Source of the DNA: Planctomycetota bacterium
GTDB lineage: Bacteria > Planctomycetota > Phycisphaerae > UBA1845
Direction of reading: 5' to 3'
NCBI GenBank assembly: GCA_016200265.1
Contig: JACQFE010000047.1
Coordinates: 1 to 64,000 of the forward strand
Length of the DNA stretch: 64,000 nt
The position numbers were made by a program, and so were the translations under genes. Positions 8,639 through 17,288 of this stretch are shown piece by piece. The notes under the pieces were generated by a model. The model made no database searches. It had not been told where the DNA came from and saw only the letters and a list, made by a program, of their open reading frames with translations. Numbering within the stretch: the first letter of the stretch is position 1; each line of letters opens with the position of its first letter.

Positions 8639-10729
8639 CTATCTTAGCGATTGCCGATGATCACGTTGCGATCTGCGTTTGGCAATCACCAAGATCGTCA
8701 GTCCAATCACGATCAGCCCCCACTGCGAAACGGTCGGAATCGGCGTGAATCGCGGCGAGCATGTCCGGGCCGCTTCATCGCATATTTCGTCGGTCGCGCA
8801 GGGCGGCGCACCCGACACGCAGCCTGTCAGCGTGCACGACTCTACGCCGTTGCAGAAGATGCCATCATCGCACAACTCAGCGCGAAGTCCGTGCTGACAC
8901 GTTCCCAAAGGCTCTGTGCAAAAGTCAAACGTGCAGGCCACACCGTCATCGCAATTTACCGGTGTGCCGCCCACGCAGCCGCTCGGGCCGCATGTTTCGA
9001 CGCCATCGCACGCATGATGATCGTCGCAGGCCGCATCGTTCGGCGCAAACGTGCATTGGCCATCCGCGCAAGCATCGACCGTACAAGCAACGCCATCATT
9101 GCACGCGCCGCACGATCCTCCGCAACCGTCATCGCCGCATTGCTTACCGGCACAATTTGGCACACAGACGCAGGTAATGTCCGTGCACTTCTTGGCGTTC
9201 CAGCTACCCACGCAAGCAGCCTGCGGTACGTCGTCAACGCAGCCGAATTTCGGGCCATTGTTGATGCAGCATGAACCAAGCTCTTCGCCGCCGCAGATCG
9301 TTTTCTTTTCGACGTTCCACGTGATGGACTTGCCGACTGTGATCTTTAAGTTGCCAGTGTGAAATAATTGAATGAGATAGGCAGTCGCCATCGCAGTACT
9401 GCAGCAGGAGCAGGAATTGTAGCCGCCGGGAACCGCCGGCTGGCCATTAAAGCAGGATGCATTCGAATCAGCCCCAGTTCCATCGCAAAGATTGGGGTCG
9501 GTGCAGCAGTCGTCATTCTGGCAAACCGGCGACGCTTGGGGATTCGGATCGTTGTTGTCAAACGCATAGAACACCGTGTCGTCTGTCGAATCGCAGGTGT
9601 CGAATGCTACGTTTGGTGTTGTTCCTTGATAATAGAAGACGCCGCCATACACCGGGTCAAACGGAGCAACGAACGGGCCGTTCGTGCCATTCTTGATGAC
9701 GCACGGAGCAGCCATCGTGCAGATTGGTGTGCACGTGCAATCCGCCGCGCATCGACCGGGCGGACAGCCGCCGACTCCCGGGGCGGAGGGATCGCATTCC
9801 TCAAGCTGCAAGACGCCGTCTCCACATTCGTGACAGAGGTCGGGGAATCGCTGTACAAGATAGTTGTCGACGTCAACAAAGTCGCTTGTTCCACCACCGT
9901 TGTCCGTCTGAAAGATGGCCCGTTCGACATTCGGTGTTTCTTGACCTGATGCGGTGGAATAAATGAGTTGATTGTCGTAATAGTAATTTATCAGCCGTGC
10001 ACAAAACGGTGCTTTTTCGATTCTGACCGAATGATACGCACCCGCGAGCCACTGCCCGACATTCACATTTTGATTGAGGCTGGCGTCGAAAATGCTGATG
10101 ACCCCTGCTGCGCCAAACAAAATTAAGGTGCCAATTTGTCCATCACTGCCGATCGTGAAGTATTCAAGACTCGGCCCACCCGTATTCGAAATCGACAAAT
10201 CAAAGGAGATGGTTGTTGGGCCGAAGCCTTGCGGCCCCGTGTCAGGCGTGAACGCGCTGACACGACACGCGGTGTCAAAGCCGACACATCCTGCTGGATT
10301 CCCGCCTGCGGGGTCACGTTGGAATCGCAGATGCTGAGCGCCGCTGGCTGGATGCACGGTGTCGATGTGCGGCTCGTGGCAATGTTGGGAACTGATCGAA
10401 ACATGCCAGCCGTTGAGCGGATTGGGACTCCCAACGCAGCAGTTCACATCAACAACCGGATTGCCCGTACAGTTGTTCGCAAAAGGCGTCGGTTGACATG
10501 TAGTCCAATACGACTGACCACAAACAAAATTCGACTGACCTGGCGTATACGCGTCAAAGTCCGGCAACTCAAAACCGGTGGTCTCAATCAATGGCACGGA
10601 TTGTTGAACCGATACGCCTGCAGGATTGAGCGGCGGCAAGTCGGCATCGGGGCTCCTCGGCCCAGCGAAACTGACCGCGCAGAAGCCGACTGTGAATACG
10701 GGGAATAGCTTGTGTTCGGCATTTTTCAT
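8639..10729 (-). CDS. Secreted Cys-rich protein with IPTL-CTERM sorting tail
   Basis: 696 residues from ATG 10729, which has GGAGGG seven bases upstream; the ORF extends to 10771 without a ribosome site. After a signal peptide (MKNAEHKLFPVFTVGFCAVS) comes a beta-rich domain to about residue 310 resembling a lectin/LamG-type sandwich. It is followed by Cys-rich repeats: a CGDGVLQLEECD unit as in myxobacterial Cys-rich repeats, CGDDGCGGSCGAC, and several CDDG...CNGVESC units. The C-terminus is FTPIPTVSQWGLIVIGLTIL then basic KRRSQR, the IPTL-CTERM pattern: a short motif, a membrane helix and a basic end recognised by an exosortase-type system. It is likely surface-attached. No sorting enzyme gene is in the window. 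Confidence 0.85.
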   Translation of the reverse strand: MKNAEHKLFPVFTVGFCAVSFAGPRSPDADLPPLNPAGVSVQQSVPLIETTGFELPDFDAYTPGQSNFVCGQSYWTTCQPTPFANNCTGNPVVDVNCCVGSPNPLNGWHVSISSQHCHEPHIDTVHPASGAQHLRFQRDPAGGNPAGCVGFDTACRVSAFTPDTGPQGFGPTTISFDLSISNTGGPSLEYFTIGSDGQIGTLILFGAAGVISIFDASLNQNVNVGQWLAGAYHSVRIEKAPFCARLINYYYDNQLIYSTASGQETPNVERAIFQTDNGGGTSDFVDVDNYLVQRFPDLCHECGDGVLQLEECDPSAPGVGGCPPGRCAADCTCTPICTMAAPCVIKNGTNGPFVAPFDPVYGGVFYYQGTTPNVAFDTCDSTDDTVFYAFDNNDPNPQASPVCQNDDCCTDPNLCDGTGADSNASCFNGQPAVPGGYNSCSCCSTAMATAYLIQLFHTGNLKITVGKSITWNVEKKTICGGEELGSCCINNGPKFGCVDDVPQAACVGSWNAKKCTDITCVCVPNCAGKQCGDDGCGGSCGACNDGVACTVDACADGQCTFAPNDAACDDHHACDGVETCGPSGCVGGTPVNCDDGVACTFDFCTEPLGTCQHGLRAELCDDGIFCNGVESCTLTGCVSGAPPCATDEICDEAARTCSPRFTPIPTVSQWGLIVIGLTILVIAKRRSQRDHRQSLR

Positions 10730-10778
10730 CGTATGACCCTCCGTCCGATTCCAATCCAGGATGTGCAGCAAAAGCCCC

Positions 10779-10807
10779 TTTGTATCTCGCCGTCACCCGT
10801 ATTTCAA
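10779..10807 (-). promoter_or_regulatory. Probable promoter of the IPTL-CTERM gene
   Basis: On the minus strand, TTGAAA (10807-10802) and TACAAA (10784-10779) are spaced by 17 bases. This is 50 bases upstream of the ATG at 10729. Confidence 0.45.
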
Positions 10808-11140
10808 CGAAAATCGCGAAATTCTTGGGGCCGGATGACCTTGGGTACGTCGTTTGCGACCCCAGGGCGTGATTCGACTTCCGATCAACTGGCCCCTGCT
10901 CGCATTTCCCATTCGCCGAATTCAGTATTTTCATCGAGCGCCTCGGAAGTTATGTACATGGAGGAACCATGCTTTCGCCGTTAGTGTTCGAATTCGCATT
11001 CCCATCAGCACTCTTCGCGCCCCGCCCCTGCCTTTTTCAATTTTCTCACTTCAATCTTCAGTCTTTTCCTAAGTGCCACATTGTGACACTCGGAAAAAAA
11101 TACTTTTCCAAACGAACCCATCTGAAAGCCATGCTTTACG

Positions 11141-11212
11141 TCCCCTTCGTGTCCTTCGTGCCCTCTGTGGTAAAAATTTGCGCAAATCTGCGTCATCTGC
11201 GGTTTCGCCTTT
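11141..11212. repeat. TTCGTGTCCTTCGTG plus GCGCAAATCTGCGTCATCTGCGG repeat block
   Basis: Two adjoining repeat motifs. The second half (from about 11176) recurs almost exactly at 20981-21011 (inverted) and 21892-21922, so it is a dispersed intergenic element. Confidence 0.65.
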
Positions 11213-11258
11213 GTCCGCTTGCCCAGGGGTATTGCTCGGTGCAAAATGAAAATCCAGG

Positions 11259-11264
11259 TATAAT
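11259..11264 (+). promoter_or_regulatory. TATAAT -10 box, leaderless arrangement
   Basis: A perfect TATAAT ends eight bases before the ATG at 11273. Transcription would begin at or within a base or two of the start codon. No good -35 element at 16-18 bases and no ribosome site are present. Confidence 0.45.
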
Positions 11265-11272
11265 CCGAACCC

Positions 11273-12508
11273 ATGCGAAATGACGCCATGACAACTTCCA
11301 GAGTTCAACAAACTCACGCCGCGGGCGATGAAGATTTCTGGGCACACATTCAACAATCCTTCGATATCGATCGCACATGGATCAATTTGAACAATGGCGG
11401 CGTGAGTCCGGCCCCGCGAGTCGTGCTCGACGCTATGCGGCGGCACTTGGAGTTCATCAACAATCTGCCGGCGAGAATTCTGTTCGAGGTGTTGCTGCCG
11501 CAGGTGGAAACCGTGCGTATCGGCTTGGCCCGGATGTTCGGTTGCGACGCCGAAGAAATCGCCATCACACGAAACACCAGCGAATCGATGGAGATTTGCC
11601 TGTTGGGGATTGACCTTCGCCGCGGCGAGGAAGTTCTCTGCTCCGGCCACGATTATCCGAGAATGATCACGACATTGCGGCAACGAGAAATGCGCGACGG
11701 CATTGTGCTCAAGATGTTTCCGTTCCCCGCGCCTGCGAAATCGCAAAGCGAAATCGTCGAACTCTACGAACGGAACATCACCCCAAAGACGAAGGTCGTT
11801 CTGATTCCGCACATTATCCACCACACGGGTCAGGTCATGCCGGTACGCGAAGTTGTCGCACTCGGTCGATCGCGCGGCATCGAAGTCGTCGTCGATGGCG
11901 GCCACTCCTTCGCTCATCTCGATTTTCACCACGCCGATCTCGACTGCGATTATTACGGAACGAGCCTGCACAAGTGGCTCTTCGCACCGGTCGGCACTGG
12001 ATTACTATATATGCGCAAATCCAAGATCGCATCCGTTTGGCCACTGCTCGCCGCTGTAATGCCGCGAAGCGATGATATCCGCAAATTTGAAGAAATCGGG
12101 TCGCATCCGACGGGCGCATACCTTGCAATCGCGGAAGCAATGCAATTTACTGAGAGTATCGGCATGGCTCGAAAGGCGGCGCGCTTGCGGTTTCTCCGCG
12201 ATCGCTGGGCGAGACCGCTACAGCGACTCGATCGAGTTCATTTCTATGCCAACCTCGACATGGAGCCGTCCTGCGGAATCGCCACGTTCGGGATCGACGG
12301 AATACAGGCCGGTGAGCTGGCGCGCTATCTGGCGAATAAACATTGTATATACGTGACACCCATCGAACACCCGGAGCGAAAAGACACCCCTGGCGACCCC
12401 ATCAACGGCATCCGCATCACACCAAACGTCTACACGACGCTGAGTGAGTTGGATCGATTCGTGGGGGCGATCGAAGAGGTCATTCACAATGGGATCAAGA
12501 TTGCTTGA
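11273..12508 (+). CDS. Class V aminotransferase (PLP-dependent)
   Basis: 411 residues from ATG 11273; ATG 11288 is an alternative. The fold type I, class V pattern is clear: an N-terminal LNNGGVSPAPRVV, TRNTSESMEICLLG, the cofactor-binding Asp in GIEVVVDGGHSFAHL, and the PLP Schiff-base Lys in GTSLHKWLFAPVGTG (about residue 234). Relatives include isopenicillin N epimerase-like and cysteine desulfurase-like enzymes. The short C-terminal domain (about residues 310-411) fits the first group. The substrate cannot be told from the sequence. It stands alone on the plus strand and probably has a leaderless transcript. There is no signal peptide, so the enzyme is cytoplasmic. Confidence 0.85.
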   Translation: MRNDAMTTSRVQQTHAAGDEDFWAHIQQSFDIDRTWINLNNGGVSPAPRVVLDAMRRHLEFINNLPARILFEVLLPQVETVRIGLARMFGCDAEEIAITRNTSESMEICLLGIDLRRGEEVLCSGHDYPRMITTLRQREMRDGIVLKMFPFPAPAKSQSEIVELYERNITPKTKVVLIPHIIHHTGQVMPVREVVALGRSRGIEVVVDGGHSFAHLDFHHADLDCDYYGTSLHKWLFAPVGTGLLYMRKSKIASVWPLLAAVMPRSDDIRKFEEIGSHPTGAYLAIAEAMQFTESIGMARKAARLRFLRDRWARPLQRLDRVHFYANLDMEPSCGIATFGIDGIQAGELARYLANKHCIYVTPIEHPERKDTPGDPINGIRITPNVYTTLSELDRFVGAIEEVIHNGIKIA

Positions 12509-12537
12509 CCGGACCTAAAGATCGAAGTGCAAATGGC

Positions 12538-12576
12538 GAAGATCGAAAAGATCGTTCGAAGCCTATTTCGATCTTC
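12538..12576. terminator. Inverted repeat between convergent genes, possible bidirectional terminator
   Basis: GAAGATCGAAA (12538-12548) and its exact complement TTTCGATCTTC (12566-12576) enclose 17 bases. It lies between the stop of the aminotransferase gene and the convergent ZIP gene. There is no clear T-run. Confidence 0.4.
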
Positions 12577-12601
12577 AGTATTCGCTCTTCGCTCTTCCTT
12601 G

Positions 12602-13345
12602 TTACGCACCTGCCAGTCGCACCGCGATGAACAAGACCGCTACTCCCAGCACCGTCATGACCGTCGTCCAGATCGTCGGATGCGCGTGGTGGCTTTCGGG
12701 AAGCAAATCGCTGGCGCCGATGTAAATGAAAAATCCCGCGAACATGGCCAGGATGAGACTCAGCGCGCTCTCGGGAACCCTGAAGAATAGGGTGGCCGTG
12801 ACGCCGACAATTGGCGCTACCGCATCGGCGATCAGCCAGCGAAATGCCTCGCTTGTTTTGCCCCCGCTCTTGAGCACCAAACTGACGGTGTTGATTCCGT
12901 CGGAGAAGTCATGCACCAGCACCGCGATCGCAACGATTACGCCCACCGCGCTCGAGATTTGAAATGCAAGACCGATCGCCAGGCCATCTAGAAAACTATG
13001 CAGCGAAAGGCTTCCGGCCCCAAGTTGACCGCGCCGCGGCACGGAGTGTCCGTGATCGTGATCATGTTCGCTGTGATGACTGTGCAGAATGATCGAGCGA
13101 TCGAGGATCATGAAGACGACGAATCCAAGGGCGACTGTCGACGTAACATTCGACACGCTGAAGAACTTCTTGCCCAGCTCAATCGACTCGGGAATCAAAT
13201 CGAAAAACGCGACGCCGACGATCGCCCCCGCGCTGAATCCGAGAATCAAATGGAGCCGGTCCTTGAAGCGAATTGCGAACAGACCGCCAAGAAGCGTCGC
13301 AACCGATGTCGCCAGACCAATGCCGATAAGCGTGAGTTCTTTCAT
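12602..13345 (-). CDS. ZIP family divalent metal transporter
   Basis: 247 residues from ATG 13345 (an upstream TTG at 13351 is less likely). There are about eight hydrophobic segments. The loop between helices 3 and 4 is His-rich (HSHHSEHDHDHGHS), as in ZIP proteins, and the metal-path residues are present in helix 4 (SLHSFLDGLAIG) and helix 5 (LVHDFSDGINT). ZIP carriers move zinc or other divalent metals into the cytoplasm. The length is typical of bacterial ZIP proteins. It is the second minus-strand gene after the peroxidase-like gene but is separated from it by a terminator, so it has its own transcript. Confidence 0.9.
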   Translation of the reverse strand: MKELTLIGIGLATSVATLLGGLFAIRFKDRLHLILGFSAGAIVGVAFFDLIPESIELGKKFFSVSNVTSTVALGFVVFMILDRSIILHSHHSEHDHDHGHSVPRRGQLGAGSLSLHSFLDGLAIGLAFQISSAVGVIVAIAVLVHDFSDGINTVSLVLKSGGKTSEAFRWLIADAVAPIVGVTATLFFRVPESALSLILAMFAGFFIYIGASDLLPESHHAHPTIWTTVMTVLGVAVLFIAVRLAGA

Positions 13346-13398
13346 TGCCAACTATATTTCGTACTTCTCAATTATCACGGCAATGACTTTGAGCGAAA

Positions 13399-13434
13399 CA
13401 AAAAGCCCCGGTGAGCTATTTCTCGAACCGGGGC
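13399..13434 (-). terminator. Rho-independent terminator of the peroxidase-like gene
   Basis: On the minus strand a perfect 8-bp stem GCCCCGGT...ACCGGGGC (loop of 14) is followed directly by TTTTT. It lies 77 bases after the stop of the gene at 13511. Confidence 0.8.
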
Positions 13435-13510
13435 AAAAATCCTATGGCGATGATTCACTCTATTCAACTCTCGGAGCGCTCGATCGACCATCAAGATCGC
13501 TCGCTGAAAT

Positions 13511-14107
13511 TTACGGCTTCCTCTCCGCGAGTGCCTTCTCGATGGCTTCGGTCACGCTCTTGTCATCCGGCATGGTCTTGGGCCCGAATTTAGCGATCAC
13601 CTTGCCGTCACGACCAATCAGATACTTCTGGAAATTCCATTCCACATCGCCCGCGATTGCCGAGTTCGGGTTCTTGGTGAGGAACTTGTAGAGCGGGGCC
13701 TGATCATCTCCCTTGACCGAAATCTTGCTGAACAATTCGAACTTGACGTTCTTCTTCGCGCAGAACTCCTTGATTTCCGGATCGGTCCCGGGTTCCTGCT
13801 TGCCGAAATTGTTGGCCGGAAAGGCAAGAATCTTGAAGCCCTTGTCCTTGAATTTTTCGTAAACGGCCTCGAGCGCGGGGTAGCTCTTTTCGGTCAGGCC
13901 GCACTGACTCGCGACATTCACAATCAGAAACACATCGCCCTTGTATTGCGATAGAGCGACTTCCTTTCCGTCAATCGACTTGACCTTGAAATCGTAGATC
14001 GAACCTGCGGCGTCGTTCTTGGCGGGTTTCGCATCGTCTGCCACGGCAATGAGCGTTGTCATTGTTATTGACCCTATCAACAATAAAATCTTCGATCCCA
14101 TTTTCAT
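13511..14107 (-). CDS. Exported glutathione-peroxidase-family protein
   Basis: 198 residues from ATG 14107, with a signal peptide (KILLLIGSITMTTLIAVA). The thioredoxin-like fold has the GPx landmarks: FLIVNVASQCGLTEKSY with the peroxidatic Cys at residue 69, FPANNFGKQEPGTDPEI, a likely resolving Cys at 116 (EIKEFC), and WNFQKYLIG with the catalytic Trp/Asn. The Cys instead of selenocysteine and the resolving Cys position suggest a thioredoxin-dependent peroxidase. The usual FPCNQF is FPANNF here. It is expected to detoxify peroxides outside the cytoplasm. It is monocistronic, with a strong terminator. Confidence 0.9.
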   Translation of the reverse strand: MKMGSKILLLIGSITMTTLIAVADDAKPAKNDAAGSIYDFKVKSIDGKEVALSQYKGDVFLIVNVASQCGLTEKSYPALEAVYEKFKDKGFKILAFPANNFGKQEPGTDPEIKEFCAKKNVKFELFSKISVKGDDQAPLYKFLTKNPNSAIAGDVEWNFQKYLIGRDGKVIAKFGPKTMPDDKSVTEAIEKALAERKP

Positions 14108-14189
14108 GTTTGCTCCTCGGTGCGGGGTAATTTCTCAATCTTCACCCATATCCTCGCAAGAGGTGAGGAATTGTCAATAACCGCGAGCT

Positions 14190-14966
14190 TCAGGGCAATC
14201 CGAAAAAGTCAATCGTATTTCGCCTTGTCCGGTCAACAAATTCGTCAAAAGCAACACCGCGCAGCTCCGCCAGAAATCGCGCCGTGTGAGCCACAAATGC
14301 GGGCTCGCAGGGCTTCGTGCCGCGAACGGGAACCGGGGAAAGATACGGCGAATCCGTTTCCACCATGATCTTGTCAATCGGGTAGTCACGAGCGATGCGC
14401 TGAAGATCGCTGGATTTGGGAAACGTAATGATGCCCGTGAATGAAATGCGCCAGCCGCGCTCCGCGATTTTCTGTGCATCCTCATCGGCCCCCGTGAAGC
14501 AATGAAATACAACGCGGCGATTCTCAAATCCCGTATCGACGAGCATCGCGATGACGTCGTCGATCGATTCGCGGGCGTGGATGATGATTGGTTTGTCTCG
14601 CCCATGAGCCGCTCCGAGCTGCGACTTGAACACGTGCCGTTGCTTCGCTCGATCCGCGAAGTTGTAATGATAATCCAAGCCCATCTCGCCGAACGCGACG
14701 ACGAGTGGATCATCCCAAAGTTTTTCCATCGCGATGATCTGCTCATCGGTTACGGCATCGGCCTCATGCGGATGAAAGCCCGTCGCGGCGTGAATACGTT
14801 TCGAATACTCTCGCGCGAGCACGACGGCGTTTCGAGCGTCATCCAGGGAAGTGCCGATCGTGATCACCCGCTCGACGCCGGACTGCTCGCATCGGGCAAG
14901 CACGTCGCCGATGCGGTCCTTGAATTCCGGATACGTGAGATGTGCGTGAGAATCAATCAGCCCCAT
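14190..14966 (-). CDS. tatD: TatD family metal-dependent hydrolase
   Basis: 258 residues from ATG 14966 (MGLIDSHAHLTYPEF); longer versions of the frame would run into divergent mnmG. The TatD DNase signature is complete: the metal site HAH near the N-terminus, FHPHEAD, VVAFGEMGLDYHY, PIIIHARESIDD, VVFHCFTG and the C-terminal ETDSPYLSPVP. These enzymes are Mg-dependent DNases/exonucleases of the amidohydrolase superfamily in the cytoplasm. Length is normal. No ribosome site is seen before the ATG. It is divergent from mnmG with 106 bases between them. Confidence 0.9.
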   Translation of the reverse strand: MGLIDSHAHLTYPEFKDRIGDVLARCEQSGVERVITIGTSLDDARNAVVLAREYSKRIHAATGFHPHEADAVTDEQIIAMEKLWDDPLVVAFGEMGLDYHYNFADRAKQRHVFKSQLGAAHGRDKPIIIHARESIDDVIAMLVDTGFENRRVVFHCFTGADEDAQKIAERGWRISFTGIITFPKSSDLQRIARDYPIDKIMVETDSPYLSPVPVRGTKPCEPAFVAHTARFLAELRGVAFDEFVDRTRRNTIDFFGLP

Positions 14967-15035
14967 GACAATTCGAAGGCGATGATACCTGAATGCACCT
15001 TTGCAGTCATTGGCGAAAACGCTGTTGGTCTTCGC

Positions 15036-15064
15036 TTCAACCTGGATCGACACTGCACTATACT
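15036..15064 (+). promoter_or_regulatory. Promoter of mnmG, leaderless arrangement
   Basis: TATACT (15059-15064) ends eight bases before the ATG at 15073. A weak -35 (TTCAAC, 15036-15041) is 17 bases upstream. No ribosome site is present. Confidence 0.4.
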
Positions 15065-15072
15065 GCTCATCT

Positions 15073-17025
15073 ATGAAATCCGGTTCGGAGAAATTTGACG
15101 TCATCATCGTCGGTGGCGGACATGCGGGAATCGAGGCCGCATGGGCGGCGGCACGCATGGGTGCGCACGTCGCGCTCATCACGATGCAGTGTGAGGCCAT
15201 CGGGCGGATGTCGTGCAATCCGGCCATCGGTGGACTCGGAAAAGGTCAGATCGTTCGCGAAATCGATGCACTTGGCGGAGTGATGGGGCTGGCCACGGAT
15301 CGCGCGGGAATTCAATTTCGGATGCTGAATCGCAGCAAGGGACCGGCCGTGTGGGCGCCGCGTGCGCAATGCGACCGCGAGCGCTATCCGCAGTCGGTGC
15401 AAGCGATCCTTTCAGAAGCCAAAAACCTGGAAATCATCGAAGGATCGGTCGAGCGCCTCGACGTTGTCGAACAGATCAAGCCATTGCGAGTTTCCGAGTC
15501 TGAAAATCCAAATTCCAATTTCCAATTTCCATTTGAGGAATGCGACTTGTCGCGGTCCTTGATTCAGGATTCGGCGTCCACAATTTCGTATGCTCCGACG
15601 TTCCGCATTCGCGGCGTTACCTTGGCCGACGGCCGCACGCTTCGCGCCGATGCCGTCATTCTTACTACGGGGACGTTTCTTCGTGGGCTGATGCACTGCG
15701 GCTGCGAGCAGACCCAAGGCGGTCGAATCGGAGAGACCGCAGCCGTGGGGATCAGTGCCAACCTTGCGGCACTTGGCTTCGAGCTTGGACGGCTCAAGAC
15801 CGGCACACCGCCGCGAATTCATCGTGACTCAATCGATTACAACCAATGCGAATTGCAACCCGGCGATGACGTGCCGATTCCGTTTTCATCGCTCACTGAC
15901 GCGATTCTGCAGACCCAAGTGCCGTGCTGGGTCACCTGGACGCATGAGGGGGTACACCGCCACATCCGCGAGAATCTGCACCGAGCCCCGATGTACTCCG
16001 GCCAGATTCAATCGCAGGGGCCGCGATACTGTCCGAGCATCGAGGACAAAGTCGTTCGTTTTGCGGACAAGGATCGGCACCAGATATTTCTCGAGCCGGA
16101 GGGCTACGACAACGAGAGAATCTATTGCAACGGCATCAGCACATCGCTGCCGAAGGAAGTGCAGGATTCATTCGTTCGCGAAGTTCCCGGGCTGGTACGA
16201 TCGAAAATTCTGCAACATGGCTACGCCGTCGAATACGACTATGTCCCCACTCACCAGACAAAGGTGACGCTCGAAACCAAACTCGTGGAAGGACTTTTTC
16301 TCGCGGGCCAGATCAACGGCACCAGCGGATACGAGGAAGCGGGAGGCCAAGGACTCATTGCGGGCGTTAACGCCGTGCAAAAACTCCGCGGCGCGGAGCC
16401 GTTCGTCCTTGGCCGGCACGAAGCCTATATCGGAGTCATGATCGACGACCTCATCACCCGTCCGCCGACCGAGCCGTATCGGATGTTCACGTCGCGCGCG
16501 GAATACCGGCTGCTTCTCCGATCGGATAACGCGGAAGAGCGTCTGTCTTCGATCGCCAGGCGACTGGGACTTTTGGACGACCTGCGATGGTCACGTTTTC
16601 AAGCGCGTCGAGAGGCCATCGAGACGATCGAGAAGTTGGCAACCCGCGGATCAGCCAATGGAGGTGCAATTTCCACCTGGCTAAAGCGACCCGATGCAAA
16701 TCTTAATGAGTTCGCAGACACCCTGGCCCGTCTGACCAACCGAACCTTTAACGCCGAGCACGTTCGCCAGGTCATGACCAACGCCAAATACAGCGGCTAC
16801 GTCGATCGCCAAGAAAAACAGATCGAGCGTTTCAAGAAGCTGGAATCGATGAAAATCCCCGATCGAACCAATTATGCGGAGATGTCCGAACTTCGCTTCG
16901 AGGCACGCGAAAACCTCAGCAAAGTCGCCCCCAAAACCCTAGGTCAGGCATCGCGAATCAGCGGCGTCAGTCCGGCGGACATCACCGTTCTTTGGATTTA
17001 TTTGACCGGTCGCCGATGTGCTTGA
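15073..17025 (+). CDS. mnmG: tRNA uridine 5-carboxymethylaminomethyl modification enzyme
   Basis: 650 residues from ATG 15073; the open frame begins at 15001 but the natural N-terminus is MKSGSEKFDVIIVGGGHAGI. Seen are the FAD dinucleotide fold GGGHAGIEAAWAA, RMSCNPAIGGLGKGQIVRE, LTTGTFLRG, GRLKTGTPPRI, the LAGQINGTSGYEEAGGQG block and EPYRMFTSRAEYRLLLR, all typical of MnmG/GidA. The enzyme works with MnmE to modify the wobble uridine. Residues about 143-175 form an unusual insertion (NSNFQFPFEECDLSRSLIQ) whose DNA resembles intergenic simple repeats. The C-terminal part is slightly short but complete. Confidence 0.95.
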   Translation: MKSGSEKFDVIIVGGGHAGIEAAWAAARMGAHVALITMQCEAIGRMSCNPAIGGLGKGQIVREIDALGGVMGLATDRAGIQFRMLNRSKGPAVWAPRAQCDRERYPQSVQAILSEAKNLEIIEGSVERLDVVEQIKPLRVSESENPNSNFQFPFEECDLSRSLIQDSASTISYAPTFRIRGVTLADGRTLRADAVILTTGTFLRGLMHCGCEQTQGGRIGETAAVGISANLAALGFELGRLKTGTPPRIHRDSIDYNQCELQPGDDVPIPFSSLTDAILQTQVPCWVTWTHEGVHRHIRENLHRAPMYSGQIQSQGPRYCPSIEDKVVRFADKDRHQIFLEPEGYDNERIYCNGISTSLPKEVQDSFVREVPGLVRSKILQHGYAVEYDYVPTHQTKVTLETKLVEGLFLAGQINGTSGYEEAGGQGLIAGVNAVQKLRGAEPFVLGRHEAYIGVMIDDLITRPPTEPYRMFTSRAEYRLLLRSDNAEERLSSIARRLGLLDDLRWSRFQARREAIETIEKLATRGSANGGAISTWLKRPDANLNEFADTLARLTNRTFNAEHVRQVMTNAKYSGYVDRQEKQIERFKKLESMKIPDRTNYAEMSELRFEARENLSKVAPKTLGQASRISGVSPADITVLWIYLTGRRCA

Positions 17026-17131
17026 CCCATTGGGGAATGTCGGGCATTCTAAAATAACCAGTTCGCCCACGAGACCCGCTCGGAAAAGACTGATAATCCA
17101 ATCCCCTTTGGGCCGATTCAATCTATCGTGG

Positions 17132-17180
17132 AAACCTGCGCGTTCTGGGACGTGCGGATAAGACCGGCAGGTTTTTCATT
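17132..17180 (+). terminator. Possible terminator after mnmG
   Basis: AAACCTGC (17132-17139) pairs with GCAGGTTT (17167-17174), followed by TTCATTTTTT. The loop is long (27 bases) but contains a small inner stem. It lies 107 bases after the stop. Confidence 0.4.
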
Positions 17181-17288
17181 TTTTCCGTTGACGAAATCTG
17201 GATTGGTATGTACCGTATAGGAAACTTGGCGAAGATAGACAATATGCGTAAGTAGCCCGTGTGGACGAAGCGGGTAGGAGGCGGTGTC

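Larger units (their letters stand above)
10730..11272. other. Long intergenic region with promoter and dispersed repeats
   Basis: No supportable gene in 543 bases between divergent genes. It holds the promoter of the IPTL-CTERM gene (10779-10807), a repeat block (11141-11212) and the -10 box of the aminotransferase gene (11259-11264). The rest shows nothing recognisable. Confidence 0.6.

Noticed and set aside
11069..11971. 300-residue minus frame over the aminotransferase start
   Set aside because: Antisense to the PLP enzyme and includes repeat DNA.
17132..17180. Riboswitch before the HTH-receiver gene
   Set aside because: Only one long-loop stem with T-run; no known riboswitch core, so terminator is more likely.
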